Virus record (IMG/VR): IMGVR_UViG_3300017917_003859
Span: 91,028-155,027 of that record
Source: a virus
Direction: 5' to 3' (one strand)
Length of the DNA: 64,000 bases
Under the pieces are notes generated by a model. The model was not told the DNA's origin. It ran no database searches and saw only the letters and a list, made by a program, of their open reading frames with translations. Positions 1-10,890 of this stretch are shown piece after piece. A program made the translations under genes and the position numbers. Every line of letters begins with the position of its first letter. The stretch's first letter is position 1.

Positions 1-51
1 GTGCTGGATATGAAAAAGAACAAATAAATAAATTTATAAACACAAAATAAT

Positions 52-555
52 ATGGAAAACAAATACATACCTTTTATCTCTGAGGTAGAAGAATTTAATG
101 AAACAATGGGTAAAGGATGGCAAAATCGTACTACACCAACAATTAATAAAGTAGATGCTGATTTTGTAATTAATTTTATTCAAGAAGAACTTGATGAATT
201 AAAAGAAGCAGTTGAAGAAAATGATATTGTAGGAGTATTTGATGCTATTTTAGATATTACTTATGTAGGATTAGGAAATGGGGCTTTAGTATTTGGATTA
301 AAAGATAAAATATTAGATGGATATGCTGAAGTACAAGCATCTAATATGTCTAAACTTTGCAAATCAGAAGAAGAAGCACGTTTAACAGTTATTAAGCGCT
401 CTGAAGAACAAGGTCGCCCGTGTCATTATGTAAAAGTAGGAGACAATTGGATTGTATATAGAGATGATAAAAAAATTATGAAAAGTTTAAACTATTTTCC
501 TCCAAACCTAAACCAATTTTTTACAGAGGATGAAATAAATTCATGTAAAAAATAG
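52..555 (+). CDS. MazG-like NTP pyrophosphohydrolase
   Basis: The 167-aa product looks like an all-alpha NTP pyrophosphatase of the MazG / phosphoribosyl-ATP pyrophosphohydrolase superfamily, which hydrolyses (d)NTPs to monophosphates. The metal-binding pattern EELDELKEA (about residues 45-53) is followed by a D-x3-D helix (FDAILDITYVGLGNG, about 64-78), as in the family's E-x2-E...D-x3-D signature. The last 60 residues are lysine-rich and not part of the core. It lies upstream of the replication genes, which fits nucleotide-pool control in the infected cell. The family call is good; the substrate is unknown. Confidence 0.7.
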   Translation: MENKYIPFISEVEEFNETMGKGWQNRTTPTINKVDADFVINFIQEELDELKEAVEENDIVGVFDAILDITYVGLGNGALVFGLKDKILDGYAEVQASNMSKLCKSEEEARLTVIKRSEEQGRPCHYVKVGDNWIVYRDDKKIMKSLNYFPPNLNQFFTEDEINSCKK

Positions 556-563
556 ATCTCTTA

Positions 564-571
564 TATATTTA
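564..571 (+). promoter_or_regulatory. Putative -7 box (TATATTTA)
   Basis: A TATATTTA box lies 27 bases before the start of the GIY-YIG gene. It matches the -7 box of the repeated promoters elsewhere in the window but lacks the GGCTTAC upstream element. Confidence 0.3.
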
Positions 572-597
572 TTATCGATAACTAGATAGTAAAATAT

Positions 598-1320
598 ATG
601 ACAAAAATTTATTTAATTGAAAACTGTTTTGGAGATCCAAACAAAGTATATATTGGGAAAACCATTAATAGTAGATATAATCCTCACAAATATATATTTG
701 GAGAAAATATCAAATATACTATTATAGATGAAATTAATTCTTTAGATAAAAAAGATTGGAAACCTTTAGAGTGTTATTGGATTGAACAATTTAAACAGTG
801 GAATTTTAATGTTTTAAATAAAAATAAAGGAGGAAGTGGTCCTTCTTATTTAGATGAAGAACAAAGAAAAAATTTAAGAGTTCCTAAAAAGAATAAAGAA
901 AAATATTCATATCCTAAAACTCAATGTTTTATAAATTCTGTAAAGGGAAAACACAAAATTCACCCTGAAAGTAGAAATAGGAATATAAGTCAATCTTTAA
1001 AAGGATATAAACAAACAGAAGAACATATTGAAAAAAGAATTAAAAAATTAAAAAATAAACCCAATATAAAAAATCGAAAACCAAAACCAGAAGGATTTGG
1101 AAAAATTATTAGTGAAAAGTTGAAAGGAAAAAAACATGATTTTACATCAAAACCTATTATTCAATATGATTTGAATAAAAATCTTATACAAGAATTTCCT
1201 TCCATTACTAATGCATGTGATGTTATATTTAATGATAGATCTAAAAATCCAAATATAACTAAATGTTGTCAAGGAAAAATAAAAACTGCTTATGGATTTA
1301 TTTGGAAATATAAAAATTAA
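598..1320 (+). CDS. GIY-YIG homing endonuclease (free-standing)
   Basis: The N-terminal GIY-YIG nuclease domain reads KIYLI...VYIGKT (about residues 3-22), followed by R26 and a conserved WKPLECYWIEQFKQWNF block. The middle (about 120-150) has NUMOD3-like HPESRNRNIS..LKG repeats. The C-terminus (IIQYDLNKNLIQEFPSI...GFIWKYKN) is a NUMOD1-like DNA-binding module. Such genes spread by cutting alleles that lack them. It sits directly before the DNA polymerase gene, a common homing target, and is a clear paralogue of the gene at 16323. The coding sequence is lysine- and A-rich. Confidence 0.88.
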   Translation: MTKIYLIENCFGDPNKVYIGKTINSRYNPHKYIFGENIKYTIIDEINSLDKKDWKPLECYWIEQFKQWNFNVLNKNKGGSGPSYLDEEQRKNLRVPKKNKEKYSYPKTQCFINSVKGKHKIHPESRNRNISQSLKGYKQTEEHIEKRIKKLKNKPNIKNRKPKPEGFGKIISEKLKGKKHDFTSKPIIQYDLNKNLIQEFPSITNACDVIFNDRSKNPNITKCCQGKIKTAYGFIWKYKN

Positions 1321-1355
1321 TTTATATTTTTATTAAAAATTTAAAACTAAAACAC

Positions 1356-3104
1356 TTGTATCAGTCAATTTACTACGATCACCAATCATATACTTATTAT
1401 CTCCGTGATGATGATATGGGTTGGTCTGAATTTAAATATCAACCAACATATTGGAAACGAGTAGATGAATGGCAAGAAAATGCTCAACCTGTACTGACCG
1501 GAGGATGGGCAGTACCAACTAAAAAATATAATAAAGATGATTCTAATTTATTAGAAAAAGATATTGATAAATGTCTTGTTGTATTACGAGAATTATATTA
1601 CAAATTAGATGATGTTGTGCCTAAATGGCATAACATTGTTTATTTAGATATTGAAATCGAAATGGGAGGTGCTTTAACACCTGAATACATCAAAGCTGCA
1701 CCTATGCCTCTTACATCCATTGCTTTAATTGACATTACCACTAAACAAAAAATATGTTTAATTGTTGATAAAACAGGTGAAATTAAAGAAACAAATCAAG
1801 ATAGCAAACATATTATACCTTGTGGTTCAGAAAAAGAATTAATTAAACGCTTTCTAGATAAATGGGAAGAATTAGACCCAACAATCATCTGTGGATATAA
1901 CTCAGAATATTTTGATGTACCTTACTTGTATTTTAGAATTAAACAAGTACTAGGTGAGGATGAAGTATTGCGTTTATCTCCCATTAAAAAAATTAATTAT
2001 AGAGAATTTGCTGGTCAAATGCAACTTACTATAGGAGGTGTTAACCATTTAGATTATATGCTTTTACATAAAAAGTATATTATGAAAGAAGAACCCTCAT
2101 ATAAATTAGGAGATATAGGAACTAAATATGTTAATTTAGGTAAAATAGAGTATGAAGGTAATTTAAATACTTTATTTAAAAACGATATAAATAAATTTAT
2201 AGATTATAACTTACGAGATGTTGAAATTATAGAAGCATTAGAAGGTAAATTAAAATTTATCGACTTAACAATCATGATTTCTCATATTTGTAATATACCT
2301 TACGAAAGTATTTACTACAATACAGTAATGAATGAAGGTGCTATTTTAAAGTATTTAAGACGTGAAGGCATCATTTCACCAAACAAACCAACTACTCATA
2401 ATCCATCACTTAAAAACATTAAGGAAAGTTATGCTGGTGGTTATTTATTGGAACCTATTCCTGGATTATATTTTGATGTTATTGATTTAGACTTTACTTC
2501 ACTATATCCTTCAATTATTAAATCACTTAATTTAGGTATTGAAACATTAGTAGGTAGAATTAAAGTACCTTACAATGCTACTTACGAGCAAAATCATAGT
2601 TTAGAAAAACTTAAAGAACGCAATCCTGAAGAAGAAATAACTATTGAAAAATTAGACAAAACAAATTATACACTTAAATCAGCTAAAATTAAATTAAAAA
2701 CATTAATTGATATAATTGAAAAAAACAATTACACAATATCTGCTTCAGGTGCTATGTTTGATACTAACGAAAAAAGTATTGTATCTAAAATATTAGCAGG
2801 GTGGTTTGACAAACGAGAGCATTATTGTGGTTTAAAGAAAAAAGCAGGTAAAGCAGAGGATTGGGCCAATTATAAATTATATGATTTGTTTCAACATGCT
2901 TTTAAAATCTTACAAAACGCAATGTATGGCACATTTGCTATTAATGGATGGAGATACACTGATGGTCATTTGATTTGTAGTGCTGCTATTACAAATAGTG
3001 GACAAAGATTAACTATGTCTACTATAGATTTTGTAAATGATAAAATAAACAATGAATATTTACAATTAAGTAAAGATAAGTTAATTACTAAATTTGGTTT
3101 ATGA
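1356..3104 (+). CDS. DNA polymerase family B, N-terminal part (split gene)
   Basis: This 582-aa protein holds the 3'-5' exonuclease and most of the polymerase domain. Exo I is YLDIEIE (about 95-101), Exo II is GYNSEYFD (about 179-186), Exo III is YNLRDV (about 283-288). Motif A is DLDFTSLYPS (about 377-386) and motif B is KILQNAMYG (about 517-525). Motif C is missing here and appears in the gene at 3793, so the enzyme is encoded in two pieces that presumably assemble. Translation seems to start at TTG (1356), because no in-frame ATG lies nearby and the conserved region starts at once. The last residues after NNEYLQL look like junction-derived sequence. A GIY-YIG gene lies immediately upstream. 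Confidence 0.9.
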   Translation: MYQSIYYDHQSYTYYLRDDDMGWSEFKYQPTYWKRVDEWQENAQPVLTGGWAVPTKKYNKDDSNLLEKDIDKCLVVLRELYYKLDDVVPKWHNIVYLDIEIEMGGALTPEYIKAAPMPLTSIALIDITTKQKICLIVDKTGEIKETNQDSKHIIPCGSEKELIKRFLDKWEELDPTIICGYNSEYFDVPYLYFRIKQVLGEDEVLRLSPIKKINYREFAGQMQLTIGGVNHLDYMLLHKKYIMKEEPSYKLGDIGTKYVNLGKIEYEGNLNTLFKNDINKFIDYNLRDVEIIEALEGKLKFIDLTIMISHICNIPYESIYYNTVMNEGAILKYLRREGIISPNKPTTHNPSLKNIKESYAGGYLLEPIPGLYFDVIDLDFTSLYPSIIKSLNLGIETLVGRIKVPYNATYEQNHSLEKLKERNPEEEITIEKLDKTNYTLKSAKIKLKTLIDIIEKNNYTISASGAMFDTNEKSIVSKILAGWFDKREHYCGLKKKAGKAEDWANYKLYDLFQHAFKILQNAMYGTFAINGWRYTDGHLICSAAITNSGQRLTMSTIDFVNDKINNEYLQLSKDKLITKFGL

Positions 3105-3126
3105 TATTTATAACAAATACTGGATT

Positions 3127-3768
3127 ATGAAAAAATCACAACTTAGGCAAATAATTAAAGAAGAAATATTTAAAATATTAAATGAGAATATTTCTAAAAT
3201 CATAGATAATTTTGAACAAGGACTAATGGTTTATATTATGGATGCATATCAACGATTAGACAATGATGAAGCTGAGTTATTAGAACTAAATGAATTATAT
3301 GATTCTATAAATTGGTTTCTTAAAAATACCCCAGAAAAAGAGTTTATAGAATATGAAAAAGAAAATATGGAATTTTTTATAAATAATAGATCTCAAATTG
3401 AACATTATTTAATAGATAATATAAATGAACCTATTAAAGTTCAATGGCCCGGATTACCAGATGTATTTTATTATACTCCATTAGTAAAAAAGAATCAAAT
3501 CTGGATTAAATTAGGGACTACCCCTAATTCAAAATTAGACCCCAAATATGATTACTACAACCCCAGTGAAGATTTAGAGTTCCCTATACGAATTAAAAAT
3601 AAAGATGATTTTGAAAAATATTCTAAAGAATTAGAGGTAAAAGGGTATTATTGGTATGGAGGAAAACCCCCATCATCGTTTAACCCTGCAGAACAAACAA
3701 ACGGAATAGAATATCCTTTTAAATTATTAAGAATAGATAAAAATTCAAAACAGTTAGGATATAATTAA
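3127..3768 (+). CDS. Leader-bearing putative cargo protein inserted in polymerase locus
   Basis: No known fold recognised. I start it at the ATG at 3127 because the product then begins MKKSQLRQIIKEEI..ILNE, a leader shared with the proteins at 8698, 31738, 33314 and 33576. The leader is an amphipathic helix ending in L-x-E, the form of T4-type capsid-targeting sequences cut by the prohead protease. The remaining ~190 residues are acidic, then mixed alpha/beta (GLPDVFYYTPLVKK..WIKLG..). It separates the two polymerase fragments. It is not a nuclease by any motif I can see, so it is an unusual occupant of a split polymerase locus. Confidence 0.75.
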   Translation: MKKSQLRQIIKEEIFKILNENISKIIDNFEQGLMVYIMDAYQRLDNDEAELLELNELYDSINWFLKNTPEKEFIEYEKENMEFFINNRSQIEHYLIDNINEPIKVQWPGLPDVFYYTPLVKKNQIWIKLGTTPNSKLDPKYDYYNPSEDLEFPIRIKNKDDFEKYSKELEVKGYYWYGGKPPSSFNPAEQTNGIEYPFKLLRIDKNSKQLGYN

Positions 3769-3792
3769 ACTAAAATCATTTTAATAAAAGTT

Positions 3793-4674
3793 ATGCAAAA
3801 TATTATTATAAGCGACACAGATAGTTTATACATCTGTTTAGGCCCTATCTTAGAACATATGCGCTCTCAAGGTATCGAAATCAACGACACTAACAAAAAT
3901 GAGATCATATTAAAATTAGCAAACCAAATACAAGAAGAATCAAACGCTAATTTAGATTCAATTAGTAAAAATTTATACAACATCACCCCAGGCTCTCACT
4001 ATTTCCAATTAAAACAAGAAGTAATATGTGCTGGTGTACTTACAACAGGTAAACGTCGTTATGCAATGTATGTTACTAATAAAGAAGGTGTACCTGTTGA
4101 GGAATTAGACATGAAAGGACTTGAATTAATGAAGTCCAACATGAATAAATTATTTAAAAAGTTTGGTGAAGACTTAATTAAGAATGTATTGTTTGGTAAA
4201 CCCAAAAATAAAATAGATAATTCAATAATTGAATTTTACAAATCACTTAAAACATTAGATCCAAGATCACTTGGTAAACCTACAGGAGTAAAACAAATAG
4301 AAGCATATTATGTTCCTGCTCGTGCTGGAGAAATGTTTAGTTCGTTTAAATTAAAAGCCCCAGCTAATACAAAAGCTGCTGTACGATATAATGATTTGCT
4401 TAAATTTAAAAAATTAGATAAAAAATATGAATCTATTATTGAAGGTGATAAAATATTTATTATTAATTTGAAGAAAAACCCATATAATTTAGAAACAATT
4501 GGTTTACCAAATGCTCAAGTACCTAAAGAAATAGAGGAATTTGTTAAAGCATATATTGATATTGAAGAAATATTTGAATCATTGTTAGCAAATAAATTGA
4601 AGAATTTATATGATGATTTAAAATGGGAGTTTCCTCCTCTTAATTCAAATGTTGGAAAATTCTTTGCCTTTTAA
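3793..4674 (+). CDS. DNA polymerase family B, C-terminal part
   Basis: The product opens MQNIIISDTDSLYI, so polymerase motif C (SDTDSLY) lies within its first 15 residues, followed by thumb-like sequence (GVLTTGKRRYAMYV...KGLELMKSN...). It completes the protein at 1356, with the break between motifs B and C. The start at 3793 has the typical leader of this phage, AATAAAAGTT-ATG, so the fragment has its own translation signal and is not just an exon. 293 aa is reasonable for the missing palm and thumb parts. Confidence 0.9.
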   Translation: MQNIIISDTDSLYICLGPILEHMRSQGIEINDTNKNEIILKLANQIQEESNANLDSISKNLYNITPGSHYFQLKQEVICAGVLTTGKRRYAMYVTNKEGVPVEELDMKGLELMKSNMNKLFKKFGEDLIKNVLFGKPKNKIDNSIIEFYKSLKTLDPRSLGKPTGVKQIEAYYVPARAGEMFSSFKLKAPANTKAAVRYNDLLKFKKLDKKYESIIEGDKIFIINLKKNPYNLETIGLPNAQVPKEIEEFVKAYIDIEEIFESLLANKLKNLYDDLKWEFPPLNSNVGKFFAF

Positions 4675-4702
4675 ATTAAATTATTTATATTAAATAAAAG
4701 TT

Positions 4703-5443
4703 ATGATACAAAAATTCGAATTACAAGCAATTATCAACAAATATTACCTAAATGGTTTAGTTGAATCTACTAAATGGGATGTTAAAGATAATAAATTAAA
4801 TATTAAATTTACTTCACCTACTAGAGAAATGGTTGGTGAATTAATATGTGATAAATTTCCATTAGAGAATTCAACATTTGGTATTATAAATACTTCTCAA
4901 CTACTTAAATTAATTAATATTACATCAGGAGATGTATTGTTAAGTTTTGTTAAAAATAATAAAATATTTTCAAAATTAGTAATATCTGATAATCAATTCA
5001 CTACTTATTATACTTTAGCAGATATTTTAACTATACCTAAATCAGGAGAATATAATGGGCCTGATGAATTTGATATAGAAGCAATATTGGATAAAGATAT
5101 AATTAATTCTTTAATTAAAGCTAAAAATGCATTACCTGATAATTCTACAATGATTATTAGGCCATCTATGGGATTAGATGGTGATTTTCAATTAGAATTA
5201 ACATTTGGTGGAGATAATGAATATTCAAATAAAGTTTCTTATTTTCTTTCAAATTTTTCCAAACAAATTACCAATTCAACATTTGAACTAGCATTCAACT
5301 CAGATTTATTTAAAGAAATATTATCTGCTAATAAAGACGTAGATGAAGCTAAGTTATTTATTAATTTACAAGGATTAATTAAATTAGAATTTAAATCTAA
5401 AACAACAACAAATAAATATTATTTAGTTCAAAAAGAAATATAA
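4703..5443 (+). CDS. Sliding clamp, T4 gp45-like
   Basis: At 246 aa it is the size of the T4 gp45 processivity clamp. Its place between the polymerase C-terminal gene and the clamp-loader block supports the call. The sequence has the alternating hydrophobic strands and a FSKLVISDNQFTTYYTL-type inter-strand region seen in such clamps. The C-terminus has the strand TNKYYLVQKEI. The call rests on length, order and general pattern rather than on one diagnostic motif. Its start follows AAATAAAAGTT. Confidence 0.7.
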   Translation: MIQKFELQAIINKYYLNGLVESTKWDVKDNKLNIKFTSPTREMVGELICDKFPLENSTFGIINTSQLLKLINITSGDVLLSFVKNNKIFSKLVISDNQFTTYYTLADILTIPKSGEYNGPDEFDIEAILDKDIINSLIKAKNALPDNSTMIIRPSMGLDGDFQLELTFGGDNEYSNKVSYFLSNFSKQITNSTFELAFNSDLFKEILSANKDVDEAKLFINLQGLIKLEFKSKTTTNKYYLVQKEI

Positions 5444-5646
5444 TGTTAAATATAGTTAATCAATATATTGAATATCAAGGCTGTTTACATAAAATTTTAC
5501 GAACAGTTAAAGAAAGCAGTAAACCAATCATAGATGATTGGAAAGAACATTTAAATGCTGATTTAGTATTAAAAAATGAAGGAATATTTTATTTTGTTCA
5601 AAAAATGGGAGAAGCTGAAATTATTGAAGAAGATAATAAAGCTTGA
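5443..5646 (+). CDS. Small hypothetical protein (67 aa)
   Basis: Its ATG overlaps the TAA of the clamp gene, so the two are translationally coupled. The product contains CLHKILRTVKESSKPIIDDWKEHLNAD and an acidic tail. I recognise no family. Coupling to the clamp suggests a replication-related role, but that is only context. Confidence 0.65.
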   Translation: MLNIVNQYIEYQGCLHKILRTVKESSKPIIDDWKEHLNADLVLKNEGIFYFVQKMGEAEIIEEDNKA

Positions 5647-5665
5647 TAAGTAAATTAAAATTTAT

Positions 5666-5673
5666 TATATTTA
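5666..5673 (+). promoter_or_regulatory. Putative -7 box before groES
   Basis: TATATTTA lies in the 58-base gap before groES, about 32 bases before the start codon. No GGCTTAC element is present upstream. Confidence 0.35.
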
Positions 5674-5704
5674 TTAAAGTAAAACAGTTATAAAAATAAA
5701 ATTT

Positions 5705-5998
5705 ATGTCAAAATTAGAAGCAGTTTTTAATTCAATTATCGTTAAACCTCAAGAAGAGGAAGAAACAACCTACGGCTCAATTGTAGTTCCAGATTTAGGC
5801 AAAGAAAAAGGACTACGTGGAACTATTATTTCAATAGGCCCTGGTTACTACTCAGCCACAGGAACATTTGTTAATACTACTTTGGAAGAAGGACAGAAAG
5901 TAATTCTACCTCCAATAGGACCAGTTAAAATTGAACATGATGGTCAAGAATATTGGTCATGTCAAGAAAATCAAGTACTTGCAATCATTAATGATTAA
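5705..5998 (+). CDS. groES: Co-chaperonin GroES
   Basis: The 97-aa product matches GroES in length and order of elements. The N-terminal strand is VFNSIIVKP, the mobile loop EEEETTYGSIVVPDLGKEK (about 17-35) binds GroEL, then come GTIISIGPG and a C-terminal CQENQVLAIIND strand. The roof-loop region (YYSATGTFVNTTLEEGQKV) is longer than in typical bacterial proteins. It caps the GroEL ring during folding. A groEL gene lies 0.8 kb downstream, separated by one unrelated gene. Confidence 0.93.
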   Translation: MSKLEAVFNSIIVKPQEEEETTYGSIVVPDLGKEKGLRGTIISIGPGYYSATGTFVNTTLEEGQKVILPPIGPVKIEHDGQEYWSCQENQVLAIIND

Positions 5999-6008
5999 TT
6001 AAAAATCG

Positions 6009-8426
<2,418 letters not shown>

Positions 8427-8427
<1 letters not shown>

Positions 8428-8675
8428 TGGAAATTAAAGAAAACTACATACTAATTGCCACCAGGCGTGCGCCTGGTGATAATTGGGTTTTAGTAGATGA
8501 TGATAAACAAATTATTCATAAATCATTGACTGAAACATTAGAGGCTTATTTTCAAAAAACTCAAGCAAGATGTGATTTTAAACTTTCACCTTTGAAAGGT
8601 GAGTTATATATAATTACTACTGAAGAGGTAGCATCTCCTCCACCTAAGAAATTTAATTTATATGGGGATTACTAA
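8427..8675 (+). CDS. Hypothetical protein (82 aa)
   Basis: The start codon overlaps the groEL stop (TAATG), so the genes are coupled. The product (IATRRAPGDNWVLVDDD...) has no family I recognise. A GC-rich hairpin sits 30 bases inside the coding sequence. It could belong to a chaperonin operon with groEL, but the function is unknown. Confidence 0.7.
8459..8478 (+). promoter_or_regulatory. GC-rich RNA hairpin at start of gene
   Basis: CACCAGGC and GCCTGGTG form a perfect 8-bp stem around the loop GTGC. It stands out in a region that is otherwise strongly AT-rich and has no U-run after it, so it is not a classic terminator. Confidence 0.5.
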
Positions 8676-8697
8676 TATTTATAGTAAATATTAACTC

Positions 8698-9135
8698 ATG
8701 AAAAAATCTGAATTACGCCAAATCATTAAAGAAGAAATACATAAAGTATTAAATGAAATAACATATATTGGACCTGATGGAGAATTGATGGGAGATTTTA
8801 CTTTAAATCAACTCCAATTAACCCCAGAAGTAAAAAAATATATAGATAAAATAGTAGAAGATGCTAAAAATGATGGTGAATTTGAAAATTTAATTTCATT
8901 TGGCTATTTTGATACTGAATTACCTATTCATCTTCTTCAAAAATTTAATGGGGATATTATAGAAAAATTATTAGATGTCTCTCCTGAAGATTTAGAATAC
9001 TTAGAATCAGCTATAGAAGATTTAGAGGATCCTGAAGATTTAGAAGATTTAGATATTGATGATGATATTAAAGAAAAATTATATACCTCCATTAGCGATA
9101 GAGTAAAAAGTTATATAGAATCTAAAATAGAATAA
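8698..9135 (+). CDS. Leader-bearing acidic protein, putative capsid cargo
   Basis: The product starts MKKSELRQIIKEEI..VLNE, almost identical to the leader of the gene at 3127. The rest (145 aa in total) is acidic and helical, with a run of E/D-L-D/E repeats (EDLEYLESAIEDLEDPEDLEDL split over about 99-120). No enzyme motif is seen. An acidic body behind a basic cleavable-looking leader resembles internal head proteins or DNA mimics. That reading is inference from the leader and composition. Confidence 0.75.
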   Translation: MKKSELRQIIKEEIHKVLNEITYIGPDGELMGDFTLNQLQLTPEVKKYIDKIVEDAKNDGEFENLISFGYFDTELPIHLLQKFNGDIIEKLLDVSPEDLEYLESAIEDLEDPEDLEDLDIDDDIKEKLYTSISDRVKSYIESKIE

Positions 9136-9138
9136 GTT

Positions 9139-9498
9139 ATGAAACTAGAATTAGAAAAACTTTACAAAGAATATTGTGAAAGTGAATTAGAATCATTAAA
9201 GGGTGAAGATAAATTTATAGACATGATGTTAATGTTTGTAGAATTTAGATTATATGTAAGTGGTGGTAGTGAATATGGTTGTACGGTAAGTATGACAACT
9301 GTAAATAATTTTTTAGATGAAATATTCTTATATGATAATATGATGGATGATTGGGGTGGGGCATATAGAGGAGAGTGTTGTTGGGAAAAGTATAGTTCTT
9401 TAAAAAGATTAGTGAATGAAAGTGAATTAAAAGAAAATATTAAAATTGAAATATTAGAAGGTTATAAGAAAGAAAATGGAATGGATGAAGAATTCTAG
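9139..9498 (+). CDS. Hypothetical protein (119 aa)
   Basis: An acidic, helical protein that starts three bases after the previous gene with the AATAAGTT-ATG leader. It contains a glycine- and tryptophan-rich middle (DDWGGAYRGECCWEKY). No family recognised. Confidence 0.7.
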   Translation: MKLELEKLYKEYCESELESLKGEDKFIDMMLMFVEFRLYVSGGSEYGCTVSMTTVNNFLDEIFLYDNMMDDWGGAYRGECCWEKYSSLKRLVNESELKENIKIEILEGYKKENGMDEEF

Positions 9499-9502
9499 AT
9501 TT

Positions 9503-9531
9503 GGTTTTTTAAAAAAATTTTCATATATTAA
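9503..9531 (+). promoter_or_regulatory. Promoter-like element before clamp loader
   Basis: GGTTTTTT is followed at 21 bases by TATATTAA, the same register as the GGCTTAC promoters. The TATATTAA variant is also seen at 35864. The clamp-loader start is 12 bases downstream. Confidence 0.4.
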
Positions 9532-9542
9532 AAATAAAAGTT

Positions 9543-10475
9543 ATGTCAAAAAGATTACACACTATTCTGAACGAAAAATATCGTCCTGATACTTTAGAAG
9601 GATATATTTGCAAAGATGAAATTAAAACTAAATTTGAGGAATTTATTAAACAACAAGATATTCCTCATCTTTTATTTGCTGGTAAACCAGGTACTGGCAA
9701 GACCACAATTGCTAAAATATTAACTAAAAATATTGACTGTGATTTTATTTACATTAATGCGACTGATGAACGTTCAATAGAAGTGATGAGAGATAAAGTA
9801 GGAGCATTTGCTGCTGCTGGTTCATTTAAGCCACTTAAAATAGTAATTTTAGATGAAGCAACTCATATACTTCAAGCATCACAAGTAGTTCTATTAAACA
9901 TGATAGAAACGTATAGTTTAACTACTCGTTTCATACTAACTGGTAACTACCCAGAACGACTTATACAACCGCTTAGAAGTAGATTACAAGAATTTGATTT
10001 AGTACCTCCAACTAAAAAAATAGTAGCTCAGCATATTGATGATATTTTAAATAAAGAAGGAATAGAACATACACTTGAAGATATAGCAACTATCATTAAA
10101 AAATCATACCCTGATTTTCGTAAAATACTCAATAATTGTCAGTTAAATACTGTTAATAATAAATTGGTTTTAACTAATTCAAATAATGATGATGATTATA
10201 AAGAAAACATTTTAAATGAACTTAAAACACCATCTACTAAATCATTTAATATTATTAGACAAATTATAGCAAATGCTGATTTAGATAATTTTGATGATTT
10301 ATATAAATTTTTATATGAAAAAATGAATGAATATTCTAAAGGTAATGAAGGTATAATAATTTGTACTTTAGAAGAATATCAATACCACTCAGTACTAGTT
10401 CTTGATAAAGAAATTAATATCATGGCTTGTATATCTAAAATATTAGAAACAATTTTAAATAAACGAATAATATGA
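9543..10475 (+). CDS. Clamp loader ATPase subunit (T4 gp44 / RFC-like)
   Basis: AAA+ ATPase of 310 aa. It opens with the RFC-box-like NEKYRPDTLEGYI, then Walker A GKPGTGKT (47-54), Walker B VILDEAT with DEAT in place of DEAD (about 100-106), sensor 1 LTGN (about 137) and LRSRLQEF (about 148), which corresponds to the SRC arginine-finger motif. It opens and loads the sliding clamp at primer ends. The gp62-like partner lies at 10865 and the clamp at 4703. Confidence 0.9.
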   Translation: MSKRLHTILNEKYRPDTLEGYICKDEIKTKFEEFIKQQDIPHLLFAGKPGTGKTTIAKILTKNIDCDFIYINATDERSIEVMRDKVGAFAAAGSFKPLKIVILDEATHILQASQVVLLNMIETYSLTTRFILTGNYPERLIQPLRSRLQEFDLVPPTKKIVAQHIDDILNKEGIEHTLEDIATIIKKSYPDFRKILNNCQLNTVNNKLVLTNSNNDDDYKENILNELKTPSTKSFNIIRQIIANADLDNFDDLYKFLYEKMNEYSKGNEGIIICTLEEYQYHSVLVLDKEINIMACISKILETILNKRII

Positions 10476-10639
10476 ACAACAACAAACACTTAACAATCGA
10501 AATTATTAGAACATTAGAATCTCTTTTACATAAAGAGTATCACCCAGATAATAGTATTATTACTAATCGTTTAGGATTTACTCCTAAACAAGAAGAAGAA
10601 ATTAGAAATAAAATTTTATCACTAATTAAAACCCTATAA
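10472..10639 (+). CDS. Small hypothetical protein (55 aa)
   Basis: The ATG overlaps the TGA of the clamp-loader gene (ATGA). The short helical product (HLTIEIIRTLESLLHKEYHP...) has no known family. Position between the two clamp-loader genes suggests co-translation. Confidence 0.6.
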   Translation: MNNNKHLTIEIIRTLESLLHKEYHPDNSIITNRLGFTPKQEEEIRNKILSLIKTL

Positions 10640-10644
10640 TATAA

Positions 10645-10890
10645 ATGAAAGAACAAATACAAATGAAAGTAGATATTACTCAATCTACACCAATCAAATC
10701 CACAGACGGAAATCAAATATTTCAAGAAGCAGTAATACTTCGCAAAATCAGTAAATTTATTGCTGGTACAAGTGAAGATGCTGTTGTTCCAATTCCTGTA
10801 TTCATCGATACAAAAACAGGAAAAATATTAATTGAAATGTTACCTAAAGAGCTTCGAGCAGAATATGAAGAGTACAACAAAACAGCCTAA
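10645..10890 (+). CDS. Hypothetical protein (81 aa)
   Basis: The ATG at 10645 or the in-frame ATG at 10663 could be the start. The body (VPIPVFIDTKTGKILIEMLPKELRAEYEEYN) suggests a small mixed-fold domain. Its end overlaps the next gene by 26 bases. No family recognised. Confidence 0.6.
   Translation: MKEQIQMKVDITQSTPIKSTDGNQIFQEAVILRKISKFIAGTSEDAVVPIPVFIDTKTGKILIEMLPKELRAEYEEYNKTA

Noticed and set aside
3105-3792. Intein or group I intron in the DNA polymerase
   Set aside because: The inserted gene has no intein splicing motifs and both polymerase parts have their own stop or start signals with the phage's usual start context.
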